Numbered from the stretch's first letter, positions 35,478 through 45,051 are shown. The stretch: DNA of 64,000 bases from Bradyrhizobium sp. ISRA464 (GCF_029910095.1 NZ_CP094526.1:5022001-5086000); one strand, 5' to 3'. Made by a program: numbers and translations. Notes: a model not told the origin generated them from the sequence alone.

Positions 35478-36811
35478 GGCCTGTCTTCCAGGATAGCCCA
35501 AAGGTACAGCTCAAGCTCTGGCCAGTCGCCGGAGAAGTGCATCCCGATCGAGGCCGCGGTGCTGAACTCAGGCCATAGCGGCGACTTGCGGTCGAGATAG
35601 AAGTAAACGTGATCCGTGATGGCCCGGATGTGCGGCGGCGGCGTCGGCAAATGCACCAGCGTCAGCCCCGGCAGATTTGCGTGTACGATCTCGTTCATCT
35701 TTGTGTTCGGGCCGACCTTGAACAGGTGCGGGAACTCGTTCTGAATCTCTACGAGCGGCCGCCGTGCGGCAACCTCCAGCACCAGGGTCGCATTGCGGAA
35801 CAGCGCCCGATCGCGGATCGGCGATACGAATGCGTTCTGTGCGCGTTCGATGATCTCCAGGCGGATCGCCCGGCGACCCAGCCGCGCGCTCAAGAAATCC
35901 TGGATGTCGCTCACCAGGGGTGTGAAGACGTTCTCGAGATCGTCGTGATCGTACGCTGGATAGTTGCGCGCGCGCCGTTCCGCCGTGGCAAATGTCGCAA
36001 GTTCACCCGCGAACCTCAGCAATTCGTCGTACAGCCGCTCGGGATGCACGCTGCCCGAACGCTGGAAATGGGTCAGCACAGGAATCGTACGATTCAGCAC
36101 TTGCAGCACCAGATAGTCGACGCTCTGCAAACCGCCACCGGATGACGGATCAACCGCATAACGCGCCAGCTCGTCGAGCTTGGTCTCGACCCAGCCAATG
36201 ATGCGGTTGAGCCAGCCATCGATGATCGGATGTGCGGCGCAGACCAGCATCGGCGGCACGAATTTATCGTCGAAAAGGATATTCTTGTCGCGCACCTCCA
36301 GAATGCGCGCGATGCCAAGGCCCATGTATCCGGGCTTGCTGGTCTTGCGCAGTTCGAACGACAGCCTGGGGTAAGCGATGTCGATCTCTTCCTCGATGCG
36401 CAACGCCGAGGTCGAGTCGATGAAGGTCTCCGAAGTACGAACATAACGACTGGCACTGTCGGTGCGGTCCTCATCCACCTCGCGGGTGTTTGGCGCTGCG
36501 ACTGGCATCATCAGCCAGACGATCTGACCTGCGGCCGAATCCGGCACTTCGATCGCCTCCGGGATGGGGCTATCCGCAGGAATATCGAACGGCGTTCCGT
36601 CCGGCATGACGCCGGACGCATTGCGCAGCGCGAACTTGCTTTGTTCGGTAAGGTCCCTATCGATCTCGAGCTGGGCGAACCCCCAGGGGTAAGGAGTTGT
36701 GTAGCGAACGCGCTTTTCCAGCAGATGTTCGATGTAGCGATCGTTCTGCTGCAGATGATGCGGTCGCAGAAACAGACCTTCTGACCAGAAAACCTTGCTG
36801 TACCAAGACAT
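35474..36811 (-). CDS. tssK: T6SS baseplate protein TssK
   Basis: A 445-aa cytoplasmic protein starting MSWYSKVFWSEGLFLRPHHLQQ, the highly conserved TssK N-terminus (a GTG four codons upstream is in frame). Length is standard. TssK trimers link the baseplate to the TssL/TssM membrane complex. It is coupled to tssL by an ATGA overlap and lies 48 bases after the FHA gene. Confidence 0.94.
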   Translation of the reverse strand: MSWYSKVFWSEGLFLRPHHLQQNDRYIEHLLEKRVRYTTPYPWGFAQLEIDRDLTEQSKFALRNASGVMPDGTPFDIPADSPIPEAIEVPDSAAGQIVWLMMPVAAPNTREVDEDRTDSASRYVRTSETFIDSTSALRIEEEIDIAYPRLSFELRKTSKPGYMGLGIARILEVRDKNILFDDKFVPPMLVCAAHPIIDGWLNRIIGWVETKLDELARYAVDPSSGGGLQSVDYLVLQVLNRTIPVLTHFQRSGSVHPERLYDELLRFAGELATFATAERRARNYPAYDHDDLENVFTPLVSDIQDFLSARLGRRAIRLEIIERAQNAFVSPIRDRALFRNATLVLEVAARRPLVEIQNEFPHLFKVGPNTKMNEIVHANLPGLTLVHLPTPPPHIRAITDHVYFYLDRKSPLWPEFSTAASIGMHFSGDWPELELYLWAILEDRP

Positions 36812-36859
36812 TCCCGCATCCACTTGGCAATTGTCGGCGATCGCGTGATCGCCGACAGT

Positions 36860-38236
36860 TCATTTTGACCCGGCCTTGTCGGCGCGGTCGTAATAGTCCG
36901 AGAAATGCAACATAAAGGTATCGATGGGCGCGCTGTTGTCGCGGCCGAGATGCGCCTTCCAGCGCGTCAGGAACTCGTCCCAGAGCTTGCTCTTGTTCGT
37001 GCCGAGCCAGGAGCTTGCGCCGCGCTGAAGCTCGAGCTCCCGCGCCATCAGCGTCGGATCGATACTGGCGATGAGCTCGCGGACAGCGTGCTGCATCGCC
37101 ATGTACGTCTTCAACTGATGTAATTTGAGGTCGCTGAATCCTTGCGCAAAGGCGCGTTGCGCGTCGAGGTAACTACGCGTCGGCGGTCCGAACAGGATAC
37201 GCATCGCCTCTTCCGAGGTCGGCGAGAATTTCAGTGGATTGTTCTCGATGGCCTGGATGGTCGTCTGGCTGGTGCTGCGGGTGAGCTGCTTGGCCTGTGT
37301 TCGCGCCTGCAACAGCGCCATCAGATTATCCACCGTCATGCGCAAGATGATGCCAAGCTGTTCAGCGAGTTCGGCATCGGTCCTGTTGGCAAAGAAATGG
37401 TCCTGCAATCCTGCAGCGCGTGCCACCAGCCGCGCGAACTCGCCACGGCCGACTGGCGTGGCGGTGGCAGGCCCTTCGTCTGCTGCCTGCGCCGGTTGCG
37501 GCGCGTCAACCTGCAGTCGCGATGCCGATGGCGACGGCTGGACAGCCGCAGGTTCATCATCGGTCCACACCGATGGCCGGCGCGGGATCGGCATGGCCGG
37601 CGGGCGCTCGGCTTGCGGTTTCGGCGCGGCCACCGGACCGGCCGCCCAGCTCATATCATCCTGTACAGACGGCTGGTATGGAGGCATTGGCGATGAACGT
37701 CGAACAGGGTCCACGCCCGGCGCCGGAACGCTCGCCGCCCAATCCAGAAACTCCGGATTGACGGGCCGCGCAGCCTCGCGTGGCGTCTTCAATTGCTGCG
37801 GATCGAGCGGCGGCGGCACGTCACGATCGGCTGCCCAAAGCTCCCCGTAATTCGCATGCTGCTGGACGGGTGGCGCATGCAGTTGTGCCTCATGGTTAGG
37901 GACACGACCGCCACCCTCGCCCTCCAGCGAAACTGCGATGATGTAATGGCCGATCGTGAGCCGATCGCCGTCGCGCAGGCGGTGCGGCCCCCGCATGCGC
38001 TGGTCGGCGCCGTTGAGAAAGGTGCCGTTGGTCGAGACGTCGTGCAGCCAGTAGCCGCCGTCGCGAAAATGCACCTCACAATGCTTTCCCGAAATCATCC
38101 GCGCCGGATCCGGCAACGTCCAATCGAGGTGACGGTCCCGGCCAATATCGACCGAACGCCTGCCGGTGACCGCAAATGACACGGGGCCGCCGTCGGGAAG
38201 GTTCGGTTCGTTCTCGATATGAAAGCGAAGCACCAT
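36860..38236 (-). CDS. tagH: T6SS FHA-domain protein (TagH/Fha type)
   Basis: A 458-aa protein with an N-terminal FHA domain (about 25-105): VDIGRDRHLDWTLPDP, MISGKHCEVHF and HDVSTNGTFLNG form the phosphothreonine-binding surface. A long Pro-rich linker (about 125-245) contains several Thr/Ser that PpkA could target. The C-terminal ImpI/VasC-type domain includes EFARLVARAAGL and MQHAVRELIASIDPTLMA. Phosphorylated FHA protein promotes T6SS assembly in known systems. The ATG at 38236 was preferred over the in-frame GTG one codon upstream. Confidence 0.92.
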   Translation of the reverse strand: MVLRFHIENEPNLPDGGPVSFAVTGRRSVDIGRDRHLDWTLPDPARMISGKHCEVHFRDGGYWLHDVSTNGTFLNGADQRMRGPHRLRDGDRLTIGHYIIAVSLEGEGGGRVPNHEAQLHAPPVQQHANYGELWAADRDVPPPLDPQQLKTPREAARPVNPEFLDWAASVPAPGVDPVRRSSPMPPYQPSVQDDMSWAAGPVAAPKPQAERPPAMPIPRRPSVWTDDEPAAVQPSPSASRLQVDAPQPAQAADEGPATATPVGRGEFARLVARAAGLQDHFFANRTDAELAEQLGIILRMTVDNLMALLQARTQAKQLTRSTSQTTIQAIENNPLKFSPTSEEAMRILFGPPTRSYLDAQRAFAQGFSDLKLHQLKTYMAMQHAVRELIASIDPTLMARELELQRGASSWLGTNKSKLWDEFLTRWKAHLGRDNSAPIDTFMLHFSDYYDRADKAGSK

Positions 38237-38248
38237 CACATCGTCTCG

Positions 38249-38812
38249 TTAGCGTGAAGGGCGCGGTTCGCCGCGTGCCAATTGAATACCATCCTCCAGG
38301 CATGCCGTCATTATCCGGTCGCGGGAGTCACGGGGCAACCGGCAAAGGCCGATCAGTAAGGCTGCGCGCACCGCGCGCGCGGCTTGGTCTGGCTTGGCTT
38401 CGACCGGTGAAAATTCCGCGGGAACCACGCTTCCGCCGGACCAGCCGGCCGCTAGCGCCAGCCATGTCGCCGGCTGCTCGGGATCGTTGGCATTACCGAC
38501 GGCCAGTGCCTTGTTCCGGGATTGCTCGTCGGGTTGCCGAACCCAGGTCTCCACGAAGTCCAGCGACCTGCTATCGTCGGCGTCGAAATGGTCGAACATG
38601 CGTCGCAACGAGCGACATCCCCAGGCAATGGCCACGCGCCTAGGGAGCAGATAGGCGCAGAAAGATACGGCCAGGTGCCAGTTGCGCGCATCCGCGGCCT
38701 CCTGAAGGAAATCCAGCGAAGGCTTATCGGCGTCGGACTTGCCGACATCATAGCGCGCCATGGGATAGGCTTGAAGCAGATCTTGAACCGTGCCGAACCG
38801 AACCTGACCCAT
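38249..38812 (-). CDS. Unknown 187-aa T6SS-locus protein, tentatively DUF6931-like
   Basis: The frame starts MGQVRFGTVQDLLQAYP and ends 12 bases before the FHA gene; it begins 5 bases after vgrG, so it is firmly within the operon. The sequence is helical and soluble with AVSFCAYLLPRRVAIAWG, WLALAAGWSGGSVVP and VRAALLIGLCRLP. Family assignment to DUF6931 is from memory and unsure. Its place right behind vgrG suggests a helper in VgrG loading or spike assembly, or a baseplate accessory. No signal peptide, metal site or toxin motif is visible. Confidence 0.65.
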   Translation of the reverse strand: MGQVRFGTVQDLLQAYPMARYDVGKSDADKPSLDFLQEAADARNWHLAVSFCAYLLPRRVAIAWGCRSLRRMFDHFDADDSRSLDFVETWVRQPDEQSRNKALAVGNANDPEQPATWLALAAGWSGGSVVPAEFSPVEAKPDQAARAVRAALLIGLCRLPRDSRDRIMTACLEDGIQLARGEPRPSR

Positions 38813-38817
38813 GACCG

Positions 38818-40686
38818 TCAGCCGACTAGGGTTGGAGTGCCGTGAGCGACAAGCGGACCACCGGCTGCAAGCGCCAGGGCGGCCTGCGCCGTCATGGAGA
38901 TGGTCGGCGCGTTGATGACGATACCTGCCGGGGTCAGGATAATCTGGCTGGGACCAACCTGCAGTGTAATGTTGGCATTGGCCATGAGCGTGATGCTGGT
39001 GCCTGCATTGACAGACTGGTCCATGGCCAGTGTGATGTGCTGGCCACCCAACTCGACATCGAGCTTGTCGTTGCCGTTCTTGAGCGTGGTTTTGCGCGTG
39101 TCGCCGCCCAACGCAACTTCGCCGATGGTCCGCGTCTCGCTGTCGCGGACCGTAACGTCGTAGTCCTTCTCCGCATGGAGCGTGATCTTCTCGGATCCCT
39201 TCTTGTCCTCGAAGCTCCATTCGTTGTAGCCGCCGCCCCCCTTGGTGGAGTCCGACTTCAACCCGGCAATGGTCTTCTTCGACGGCAGATCGTAGGGCAG
39301 CTTGTATTCGTCGTTGTACACGGTTCCGATCACCAGCGGCCGATCCGGATCCCCTTCCAGGAATTCGACCACCACTTCCTGTCCGACGCGCGGTATGACC
39401 TGACCGCCCCAGCGCTTGCCGGACCAGACCTGAGCTACGCGCAGCCGGCACGATCGCCTCTTCTTCCGATCCCAGAAGAAGCGAACATAGATTTCGCCAA
39501 GCGACTCGACGTCGATTTCCTCGCTCGAATTGTCGTCCTTGGTCACCACCTTGGCCGTTTGTATGCCGTTGATCCTTGGCTTCGGCGTCATCATCGGCGC
39601 TCGGAACGGCCGGTCGCTCGGCAGAAACTCGTAGCTGCCGAAATACACGTGCTGCCCAGCGTCGCTGGGACCGCCAGTCCGGTAGGATTCGATCGAAAAC
39701 GAATGCGTGGCTCGCACCACGAGGTATTCAACGTTCTGCGAGTCCTTGGAGTGCTTTTCGAGCTTCGTCAGCCCGCCGGGAAGCAGGTTGACGGCGTCGC
39801 CGTTGCCGCGGCGCCGCCGATCCATCGCCTGCTCGGCCTGGAGTTGGATCTTCGCGTAGCGCTCGCCGTCGGACTTTTCCTTGAACTTGCCGGGAAAGTC
39901 GTAAAACTCCATCTCCGATCGGGTGTAATGCTCGGAGCCCTTGGCGTCGCTAATCATCTGCGCGTTGGGCTTCTGATAATTGTAGTCGTTGAGCTCGATC
40001 TTGCCGGTGCGAAACCGGCGCTCCGAGACCCATTCGTAGATATGCTGCTCGCCGCGACGGTCGGCTCCCGTCAACGGGATGTAGGGAATCGTAGCAAGAC
40101 CACTGATCGGGCTGTGCGACGATTTGGAGTCTGCCAACACCAGCGTGTGCTTGCCGCCCTCATGCTTGAAGAAGTAGTAGATGCCGTGCTGCTCCATCAG
40201 CCGGCAAACGAAGTTCAGGTCAGTCTCGCGGTACTGAACACAATACTCAAGCTTCGGACAGGAGCCCTCTTCGGTCAGCTTGGATTCATAATCAGTGAAG
40301 CCGCGTTCGTTGAAGACCTCCTTGATGATGTCAGGCGCCTTCTTGTCCTGAAAGATCCGGCAATCGGTGGTGCGCGACAACAGCCATAACCAGGGCTTCA
40401 GCACGATCCGGTAGCTGAAATAGTCGTTCTTCACACCGAGCCACTGGGCTTCCGTCAGAATGCCACTGAACTCGCGCTCCTTTCCATGCAGCTTGATCGT
40501 CAGCGTGCACTGCTGACCGATCGCACGGTCGAAGTCCAGGTCGGCATCTTCGCTGAGACACTCGATGCGATATTCGAACGGTTCGCTAAGACCTTCCGAG
40601 CCCTCGAATCCGACGAAAACCAGAACGTCCTTGCCGAGAGGCGTCTTGAGTTCGCAGAGGCGGGTATCCTGGGTAAGCTGGCCCAT
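38818..40686 (-). CDS. vgrG: T6SS spike protein VgrG (TssI)
   Basis: A 622-aa protein taken from MGQLTQDTRLCELKTPL with AGGGAG upstream (the frame extends 14 codons further). The gp27-like part covers about 15-370 (EPFEYRIECLSEDADLDFD, QYRETDLNFVCRLMEQHGIYYFF region). The gp5 OB-fold has RVAQVWSGKRWGG and EVVVEFLEGDPDRPLVIGTVYNDE. A beta-helical needle follows (residues about 480-600). There is no C-terminal toxin extension, so effectors must be carried as separate proteins. No PAAR gene is next to it. Confidence 0.95.
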   Translation of the reverse strand: MGQLTQDTRLCELKTPLGKDVLVFVGFEGSEGLSEPFEYRIECLSEDADLDFDRAIGQQCTLTIKLHGKEREFSGILTEAQWLGVKNDYFSYRIVLKPWLWLLSRTTDCRIFQDKKAPDIIKEVFNERGFTDYESKLTEEGSCPKLEYCVQYRETDLNFVCRLMEQHGIYYFFKHEGGKHTLVLADSKSSHSPISGLATIPYIPLTGADRRGEQHIYEWVSERRFRTGKIELNDYNYQKPNAQMISDAKGSEHYTRSEMEFYDFPGKFKEKSDGERYAKIQLQAEQAMDRRRRGNGDAVNLLPGGLTKLEKHSKDSQNVEYLVVRATHSFSIESYRTGGPSDAGQHVYFGSYEFLPSDRPFRAPMMTPKPRINGIQTAKVVTKDDNSSEEIDVESLGEIYVRFFWDRKKRRSCRLRVAQVWSGKRWGGQVIPRVGQEVVVEFLEGDPDRPLVIGTVYNDEYKLPYDLPSKKTIAGLKSDSTKGGGGYNEWSFEDKKGSEKITLHAEKDYDVTVRDSETRTIGEVALGGDTRKTTLKNGNDKLDVELGGQHITLAMDQSVNAGTSITLMANANITLQVGPSQIILTPAGIVINAPTISMTAQAALALAAGGPLVAHGTPTLVG

Positions 40687-40877
40687 GTGGGCGTTAAACT
40701 CCCTGACTAACCACCTGATCGGCTGCAAGGAGCAGATCAGGCGTCATGCAAGAACCACGGAATCCTGCCGCCACTGGCAGTGCCGGCAAGTCCGCCCCGG
40801 GGCTGAGCCTCCTGACGCGCTACAGCAGCCGTCCAAAGAACCACCCCAGCCCTCAAGTAGTCGGCTTCAAGAGCTTG

Positions 40878-40919
40878 CCGGTTCACGCGAAAATGTCATG
40901 ATCGTCGGGAGTGAACCGG
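40878..40919. promoter_or_regulatory. Inverted repeat CCGGTTCAC-N24-GTGAACCGG between vgrG and tssA
   Basis: The arms CCGGTTCAC (40878-40886) and GTGAACCGG (40911-40919) are perfect, and partial matches extend outward (CTTGCCGG versus CCGGCAAG). It lies centrally in the divergent region that must drive both T6SS arms, so it is a candidate operator. No sigma-54-type -24/-12 box is evident. Confidence 0.4.
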
Positions 40920-40947
40920 GACCGGCAAGCATCTGACCCATAAGACA

Positions 40948-40978
40948 AGCGGATCATGATCCCCCTGCGTGATCCGCT
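40948..40978. promoter_or_regulatory. Inverted repeat AGCGGATCA-N13-TGATCCGCT upstream of tssA
   Basis: Perfect 9-bp arms at 40948-40956 and 40970-40978, with a further small palindrome TGATCATGATCA-like in the left arm region. It ends 50 bases before the tssA ATG, where an operator or a 5' leader hairpin would be expected. Confidence 0.4.
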
Positions 40979-41028
40979 AGTGTCACGTTCGGCAGAGGGG
41001 CCATGGCCGAGCAGAGGACGATCCTCGC

Positions 41029-42342
41029 ATGCTTGATGTCGCCTCCCTGACGCAGCCCATAGCCGCCGACGATCCCTGTGGGCCGGATCTCGATGCCGTC
41101 GGAGACGTCCAGTATCTCAACTTCTTCGCAGGTGCGGAATCCCTGCTGCCGATGTCGTTCTTCGAGGTCGTCAACGCCAACGGAGAGCGCGGCCGCTTCG
41201 ATCCGAAGGCAGTCGACTTTGCCGGCCAGTTTGCCGCCGCGCAGCCCCTTCTGGCGCGCACCCGCGATCTGCGCCTGAACATGTTGCTGGCCAAGTTTTC
41301 CATCCTCAACCGCGATCTCGACGGCTTTCTCAGCTGCCTGAAGGCGACCAACTTGCTGCTGCGCGAGCAGTGGGAAGCGGTGCATCCGAGGGGCGAGGAC
41401 GGCGACTATGCGCTTCGCGCCGTCACGGTCGAAGCGATCGACGTCTTTCCGACCGTGATCAACCCGCTCCAATTCCTTCCCCTGATCGAGAACCGCAGGC
41501 ACGGCAGCCTCAACTACCGCGCCTATCAGGTTGCCAAGGGCGAAATTCCCGCTGGCGACGCCGACGTCGACGGGCCAGATCTGGCAACCATCGAGCGCAT
41601 CGTCAGCGAGACGGACCTCGACACTCTGAAGGCCGCCAATGCGCAGTGCGCCGCGGTCGCGGCCGAAATCGCAGACATCAAAGCGATCTGGCACGAAAAG
41701 TTGAATTCGAGGCAACCCATCAGCCTCGACAGGCTCTCCGGGTTGGTTAACGGCATGGCTGCCTGGCTTGCGGGTCTCGTCATGGAGCGTGATCCGGCCG
41801 CGATTGCCGCACCTGCTGAAGACGCCGTTCCCGTCGACACGCAAGCGCCGCCGGACATGACCGGAGCGCTAGCCTCATCGGCGCAGGCCTCCGCAGCGCT
41901 GGCCGCGGCGGCCGACTACTTTGCGCGAATGGAACCATCCAACCCGGCGCTGTTGCTGGTGCGTCAGGCCCAGGAGATGGTCGGCAAATCGTTCATCGAA
42001 GTGATGCGGATGCTGGTGCCCTCCCACGTCGAGAGCGCTGTGATCAACATCGGGCGCGACAAAGTCTTCGACCTGCCGATCGAACGGATGGCGGAGCTTG
42101 CCCCCTCGCCGTCATCGACGACCGAGATCGACGCTCACGATATTGTTTTTTCAATAGAAAATAGAACTCAAGCCTTAGGCCTGCTGGCGAAGGTAGCGTC
42201 GTTTTTCCGAGCCGCGGAGCCGTCCAGCCCGATCCCGTTTTTGGTTGATCGCGCGCGCGATCTCGCACAACGAGACTTCCTCAGCCTGTTGAATGACGTC
42301 CTGCCGGAGGGCGCGCTGAAGACAATCGACAAATCGCATTGA
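41029..42342 (+). CDS. tssA: T6SS baseplate/tail protein TssA
   Basis: A 437-aa protein with the ImpA N-terminal domain: QPIAADDPCGPDLDAVGDVQYL, then LNMLLAKFSILNRDLDGF and GSLNYRAYQVAKGE. The C-terminal part has NPALLLVRQAQEMVGKSFIEVMRML, as in the short TssA class. TssA primes sheath polymerisation from the baseplate. A GAGGA lies 10 bases before the ATG. It is the first gene of the plus-strand arm; 108 bases separate it from tssB. Confidence 0.92.
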   Translation: MLDVASLTQPIAADDPCGPDLDAVGDVQYLNFFAGAESLLPMSFFEVVNANGERGRFDPKAVDFAGQFAAAQPLLARTRDLRLNMLLAKFSILNRDLDGFLSCLKATNLLLREQWEAVHPRGEDGDYALRAVTVEAIDVFPTVINPLQFLPLIENRRHGSLNYRAYQVAKGEIPAGDADVDGPDLATIERIVSETDLDTLKAANAQCAAVAAEIADIKAIWHEKLNSRQPISLDRLSGLVNGMAAWLAGLVMERDPAAIAAPAEDAVPVDTQAPPDMTGALASSAQASAALAAAADYFARMEPSNPALLLVRQAQEMVGKSFIEVMRMLVPSHVESAVINIGRDKVFDLPIERMAELAPSPSSTTEIDAHDIVFSIENRTQALGLLAKVASFFRAAEPSSPIPFLVDRARDLAQRDFLSLLNDVLPEGALKTIDKSH

Positions 42343-42450
42343 ACCCGCCTTTCGCTCGAGCGGACTAACTGAACGTGAGGAAGGCTGAGGCGCCTTGTCA
42401 ACCTGCGTCGCGCAAATCGGCTTCCAAAGCGATTTCGTGGAGAGGGAACC

Positions 42451-42978
42451 ATGGCTACGGACAGCGGTCAGAAATTCATTCGGCGGAATCGTGCACCGCG
42501 CGTGCACATCACATACGAAGATCCATACGACGCCGAGCGGCTGATCGAACTGCCGTTCGTCATGGGCGTCCTCTCCGATCTTTCCGGCAACAACCCCGGC
42601 ATCGAGAAGACGAAGGTCGAGGAACGCAAGTTCCTCGAGTTCGACATGGACAATTTCGACAACCGCATGGCGGCAATCCAGCCCGGCGTGACGGCGCGCG
42701 TCGCCAATCGTCTCAGCGAAGAGCCCGACGAGAAACTCTCCGTCAACCTGCGCTTCAACAAGATGGCCGACTTCACGCCGGTGGCAGTCGCCCGCCAGGT
42801 GCCGGCTACGGCCAAGCTGCTCGAGGCGCGCGAACAGCTCGCCAACCTGCTGCGCTACATGGATGGCAAGGTGGCCGCCGAGGACCAGCTGAAGAAACTT
42901 CTCGCCGATCCTCAACTGATGGCCGCGCTGCGCGAGCGCGCGACGAACCAGTCTACCGAACCCGATACTAAGAGCTAA
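42451..42978 (+). CDS. tssB: T6SS contractile sheath small subunit TssB
   Basis: A 175-aa protein with the TssB hallmarks RVHITYEDPYDAERLIELPFVMGVLSDL region, KVEERKFLEFDMDNFDNRM, and the C-terminal LLRYMDGKVAAEDQLKKLL helix that binds TssC. Length is normal. It has a GAGAGGGAA ribosome site. TssB/TssC polymerise into the cytoplasmic sheath whose contraction fires the Hcp tube; ClpV later disassembles it. Confidence 0.95.
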   Translation: MATDSGQKFIRRNRAPRVHITYEDPYDAERLIELPFVMGVLSDLSGNNPGIEKTKVEERKFLEFDMDNFDNRMAAIQPGVTARVANRLSEEPDEKLSVNLRFNKMADFTPVAVARQVPATAKLLEAREQLANLLRYMDGKVAAEDQLKKLLADPQLMAALRERATNQSTEPDTKS

Positions 42979-42986
42979 GGGAAGGA

Positions 42987-44498
42987 ATGGGGACCATGGC
43001 AAAAGAAGCTGCTCATAAAGAGACCACCACCCAGGTCGGGACCGTCGAGGCGAACGAGTTCGCCGCTCTGCTGAAGCAAAGCTTCAAGCCGCGCACTGAA
43101 CGTGCAGCGACCGAAGTCGAGAACGCGGTATCCACGCTCGTTCAAGAAGCGTTGAAGGACACGAGCGTCATCAAGTCGGACGTGCTCGATACCATTGAGG
43201 AGATGATTGCGCGGATCGACCAGAAGCTGACTGCGCAGATGAACGAGATCCTTCACGCACCCGAGTTCCAGGCGATCGAAAGTGCTTGGCGCGGCCTCCA
43301 CTACCTCGTCTTCAATTCGGAGACCGACGCTAACCTCAAGATCCGGGTTATGAACGTCTCCAAGAACGAGCTGTATCGGAATCTGCGGCTCTACCCCGAT
43401 GCGCGCTGGGATCAGAGTCCGCTGTTCAAGCAGGTCTACGAATACGAATTCGGCCAGTTGGGCGGCGAGCCGTTCGGCTGCCTGATCGGCGACTACTATT
43501 TCAGTCACCTCCCCACCGACGTACAGTTGCTTCGCGATCTCAGCAAGATCGCCGGCGCCGCGCACGCACCCTTCTTCAGCGGCGCCGAGCCGACCCTGAT
43601 GGGAATGGATTCGTGGACCGAACTGTCCAACCCCCGCGACATTGGCAAGGTGTTCGACACGCCGGAATATGCCGCCTGGAAGGGACTGCGCGATCAGGAC
43701 GACTCGCGCTATCTCGGCCTGTGCATGCCGCGCGCGCTGGGGCGCCTCCCCTACGGCGCGAAATCGGAGCCCGTGGAAGAGTTCGCCTTCGAGGAGGAGA
43801 CGGACGGGCACACCGGCGACAAATACGGTTGGATCAACGCCGCCTATGCGATGGCGGTCAACATCAACCGCGCCTTCAAGGAGTTCGGCTGGTGCACGCG
43901 CATCCGCGGCGTGCAGTCCGGCGGCGAGGTCATCAACCTGCCGACGCATACATTCCCGACCGACGACGGTGGCGTCGACCTGAAATGCCCGACCGAGATC
44001 GCCATCAGCGATCGCCGCGAGCACGAACTTGCTAAGGCGGGCCTCATCCCGCTGATCCATCGCAAGAACACCGACAAAGCCGCCTTCATCGGCGCCCAGT
44101 CGCTCTACAAGCCGAAGAAGTATTTCGGTGAGAAGGGCGTGGATGCAACCGCGTCCGACAACCTGTCGTCACGTCTGCCCTACATGTTCGCAGTGTCTCG
44201 CTTTGCGCATTATCTGAAGTGCATGGTTCGCGACAAGATCGGATCCATGAAGGAGAAGGATGAGCTGACGGTCTGGCTGCAGACCTGGATCAACGAGTAC
44301 GTTGATGCCAACCCAGCTCTGTCGTCAGAAGCTCAGAAAGCGCGCAAGCCGCTGGCCGCTGCGAAGGTTGAGGTCGTAGCAAACGAGGAGAACCCGGGAT
44401 ATTACAACGCGCGCTTCTTTCTTCGCCCACACTTTCAATTGGAGGCGATGGACGTCGGCCTCAGTCTGGTTTCACGCCTGCCGGGCCCCAGCTCCTGA
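42987..44498 (+). CDS. tssC: T6SS contractile sheath large subunit TssC
   Basis: A protein of 503 aa from ATG 42987, or 500 aa from ATG 42996, each with a purine-rich site. Family motifs include NEILHAPEFQAIESAWRGL, GDYYFSHLPTDVQLL, FGWC-like EFGWCTRIRGVQSGGEV and PGYYNARFFLRPHFQLE. It sits 8 bases after tssB. It builds the outer layer of the sheath together with TssB. Confidence 0.95.
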   Translation: MGTMAKEAAHKETTTQVGTVEANEFAALLKQSFKPRTERAATEVENAVSTLVQEALKDTSVIKSDVLDTIEEMIARIDQKLTAQMNEILHAPEFQAIESAWRGLHYLVFNSETDANLKIRVMNVSKNELYRNLRLYPDARWDQSPLFKQVYEYEFGQLGGEPFGCLIGDYYFSHLPTDVQLLRDLSKIAGAAHAPFFSGAEPTLMGMDSWTELSNPRDIGKVFDTPEYAAWKGLRDQDDSRYLGLCMPRALGRLPYGAKSEPVEEFAFEEETDGHTGDKYGWINAAYAMAVNINRAFKEFGWCTRIRGVQSGGEVINLPTHTFPTDDGGVDLKCPTEIAISDRREHELAKAGLIPLIHRKNTDKAAFIGAQSLYKPKKYFGEKGVDATASDNLSSRLPYMFAVSRFAHYLKCMVRDKIGSMKEKDELTVWLQTWINEYVDANPALSSEAQKARKPLAAAKVEVVANEENPGYYNARFFLRPHFQLEAMDVGLSLVSRLPGPSS

Positions 44499-44548
44499 CG
44501 CCACAACATCGCAACCGTAAACATGCAGAATTTTGAGAGGACTATATT

Positions 44549-45034
44549 ATGGCTGTCGATATCTTCTTAAAGCTCGATCCGATCAAGGGCGAGTCGCTGG
44601 ACGACAAGCACAAGGACGAAATCGATATTCTGAGCTGGTCGTTCGGCGAGAGCCAGACCGGCACCTTCCACAGCGGCTCCGGCGGCGGCGCCGGCAAGGT
44701 CAGCGTCCAGGATCTCCACTTCACGCACTTCGTTGACAAGGCCACGCCGGAACTGTTCAAGGTCTGCGCGAACGGCAAGCACATCGATAGCGCCATCCTG
44801 ACTGTCCGCAAGGCCGGGGAACATCCGCTGGAATATCTCAAGATCGAGATGAAGCACGTTCTGGTCAGCAGCGTATCGACGGGTGGCTCGCACGGCGAAG
44901 AGCGCCTTACCGAAAATGTGAGTCTGAACTTCGCGAAGGTCAAGATGACCTACAAGACCCAGACGGACAAAGGCGGCGCCGGAGCTTCGCCGACGTTTGG
45001 CTGGGACGTTCCAGCCAACAAGGAATGGGCCTGA
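44549..45034 (+). CDS. hcp: T6SS tube protein Hcp (TssD)
   Basis: A 161-aa Hcp-family protein: MAVDIFLKLDPIKGES, DILSWSFGESQTGTFH, VSVQDLHFTHFVDKATPELF and VSLNFAKVKMTYKTQ match the alphaproteobacterial type. Hexameric rings stack into the tube that is fired out of the cell and can carry small effectors. A GAGAGGA site lies upstream. Confidence 0.95.
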   Translation: MAVDIFLKLDPIKGESLDDKHKDEIDILSWSFGESQTGTFHSGSGGGAGKVSVQDLHFTHFVDKATPELFKVCANGKHIDSAILTVRKAGEHPLEYLKIEMKHVLVSSVSTGGSHGEERLTENVSLNFAKVKMTYKTQTDKGGAGASPTFGWDVPANKEWA

Positions 45035-45051
45035 TTGTAGGCCTCGTCTGA

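Noticed and set aside
38818..39451. Extension of the 187-aa gene upstream to give a 400-aa protein
   Set aside because: The added part overlaps vgrG in another frame and is low-complexity; the ATG at 38812 gives tight operon spacing.
38842..40389. 515-codon plus-strand frame opposite vgrG
   Set aside because: vgrG is unmistakable on the minus strand; the other frame is a high-GC artefact.
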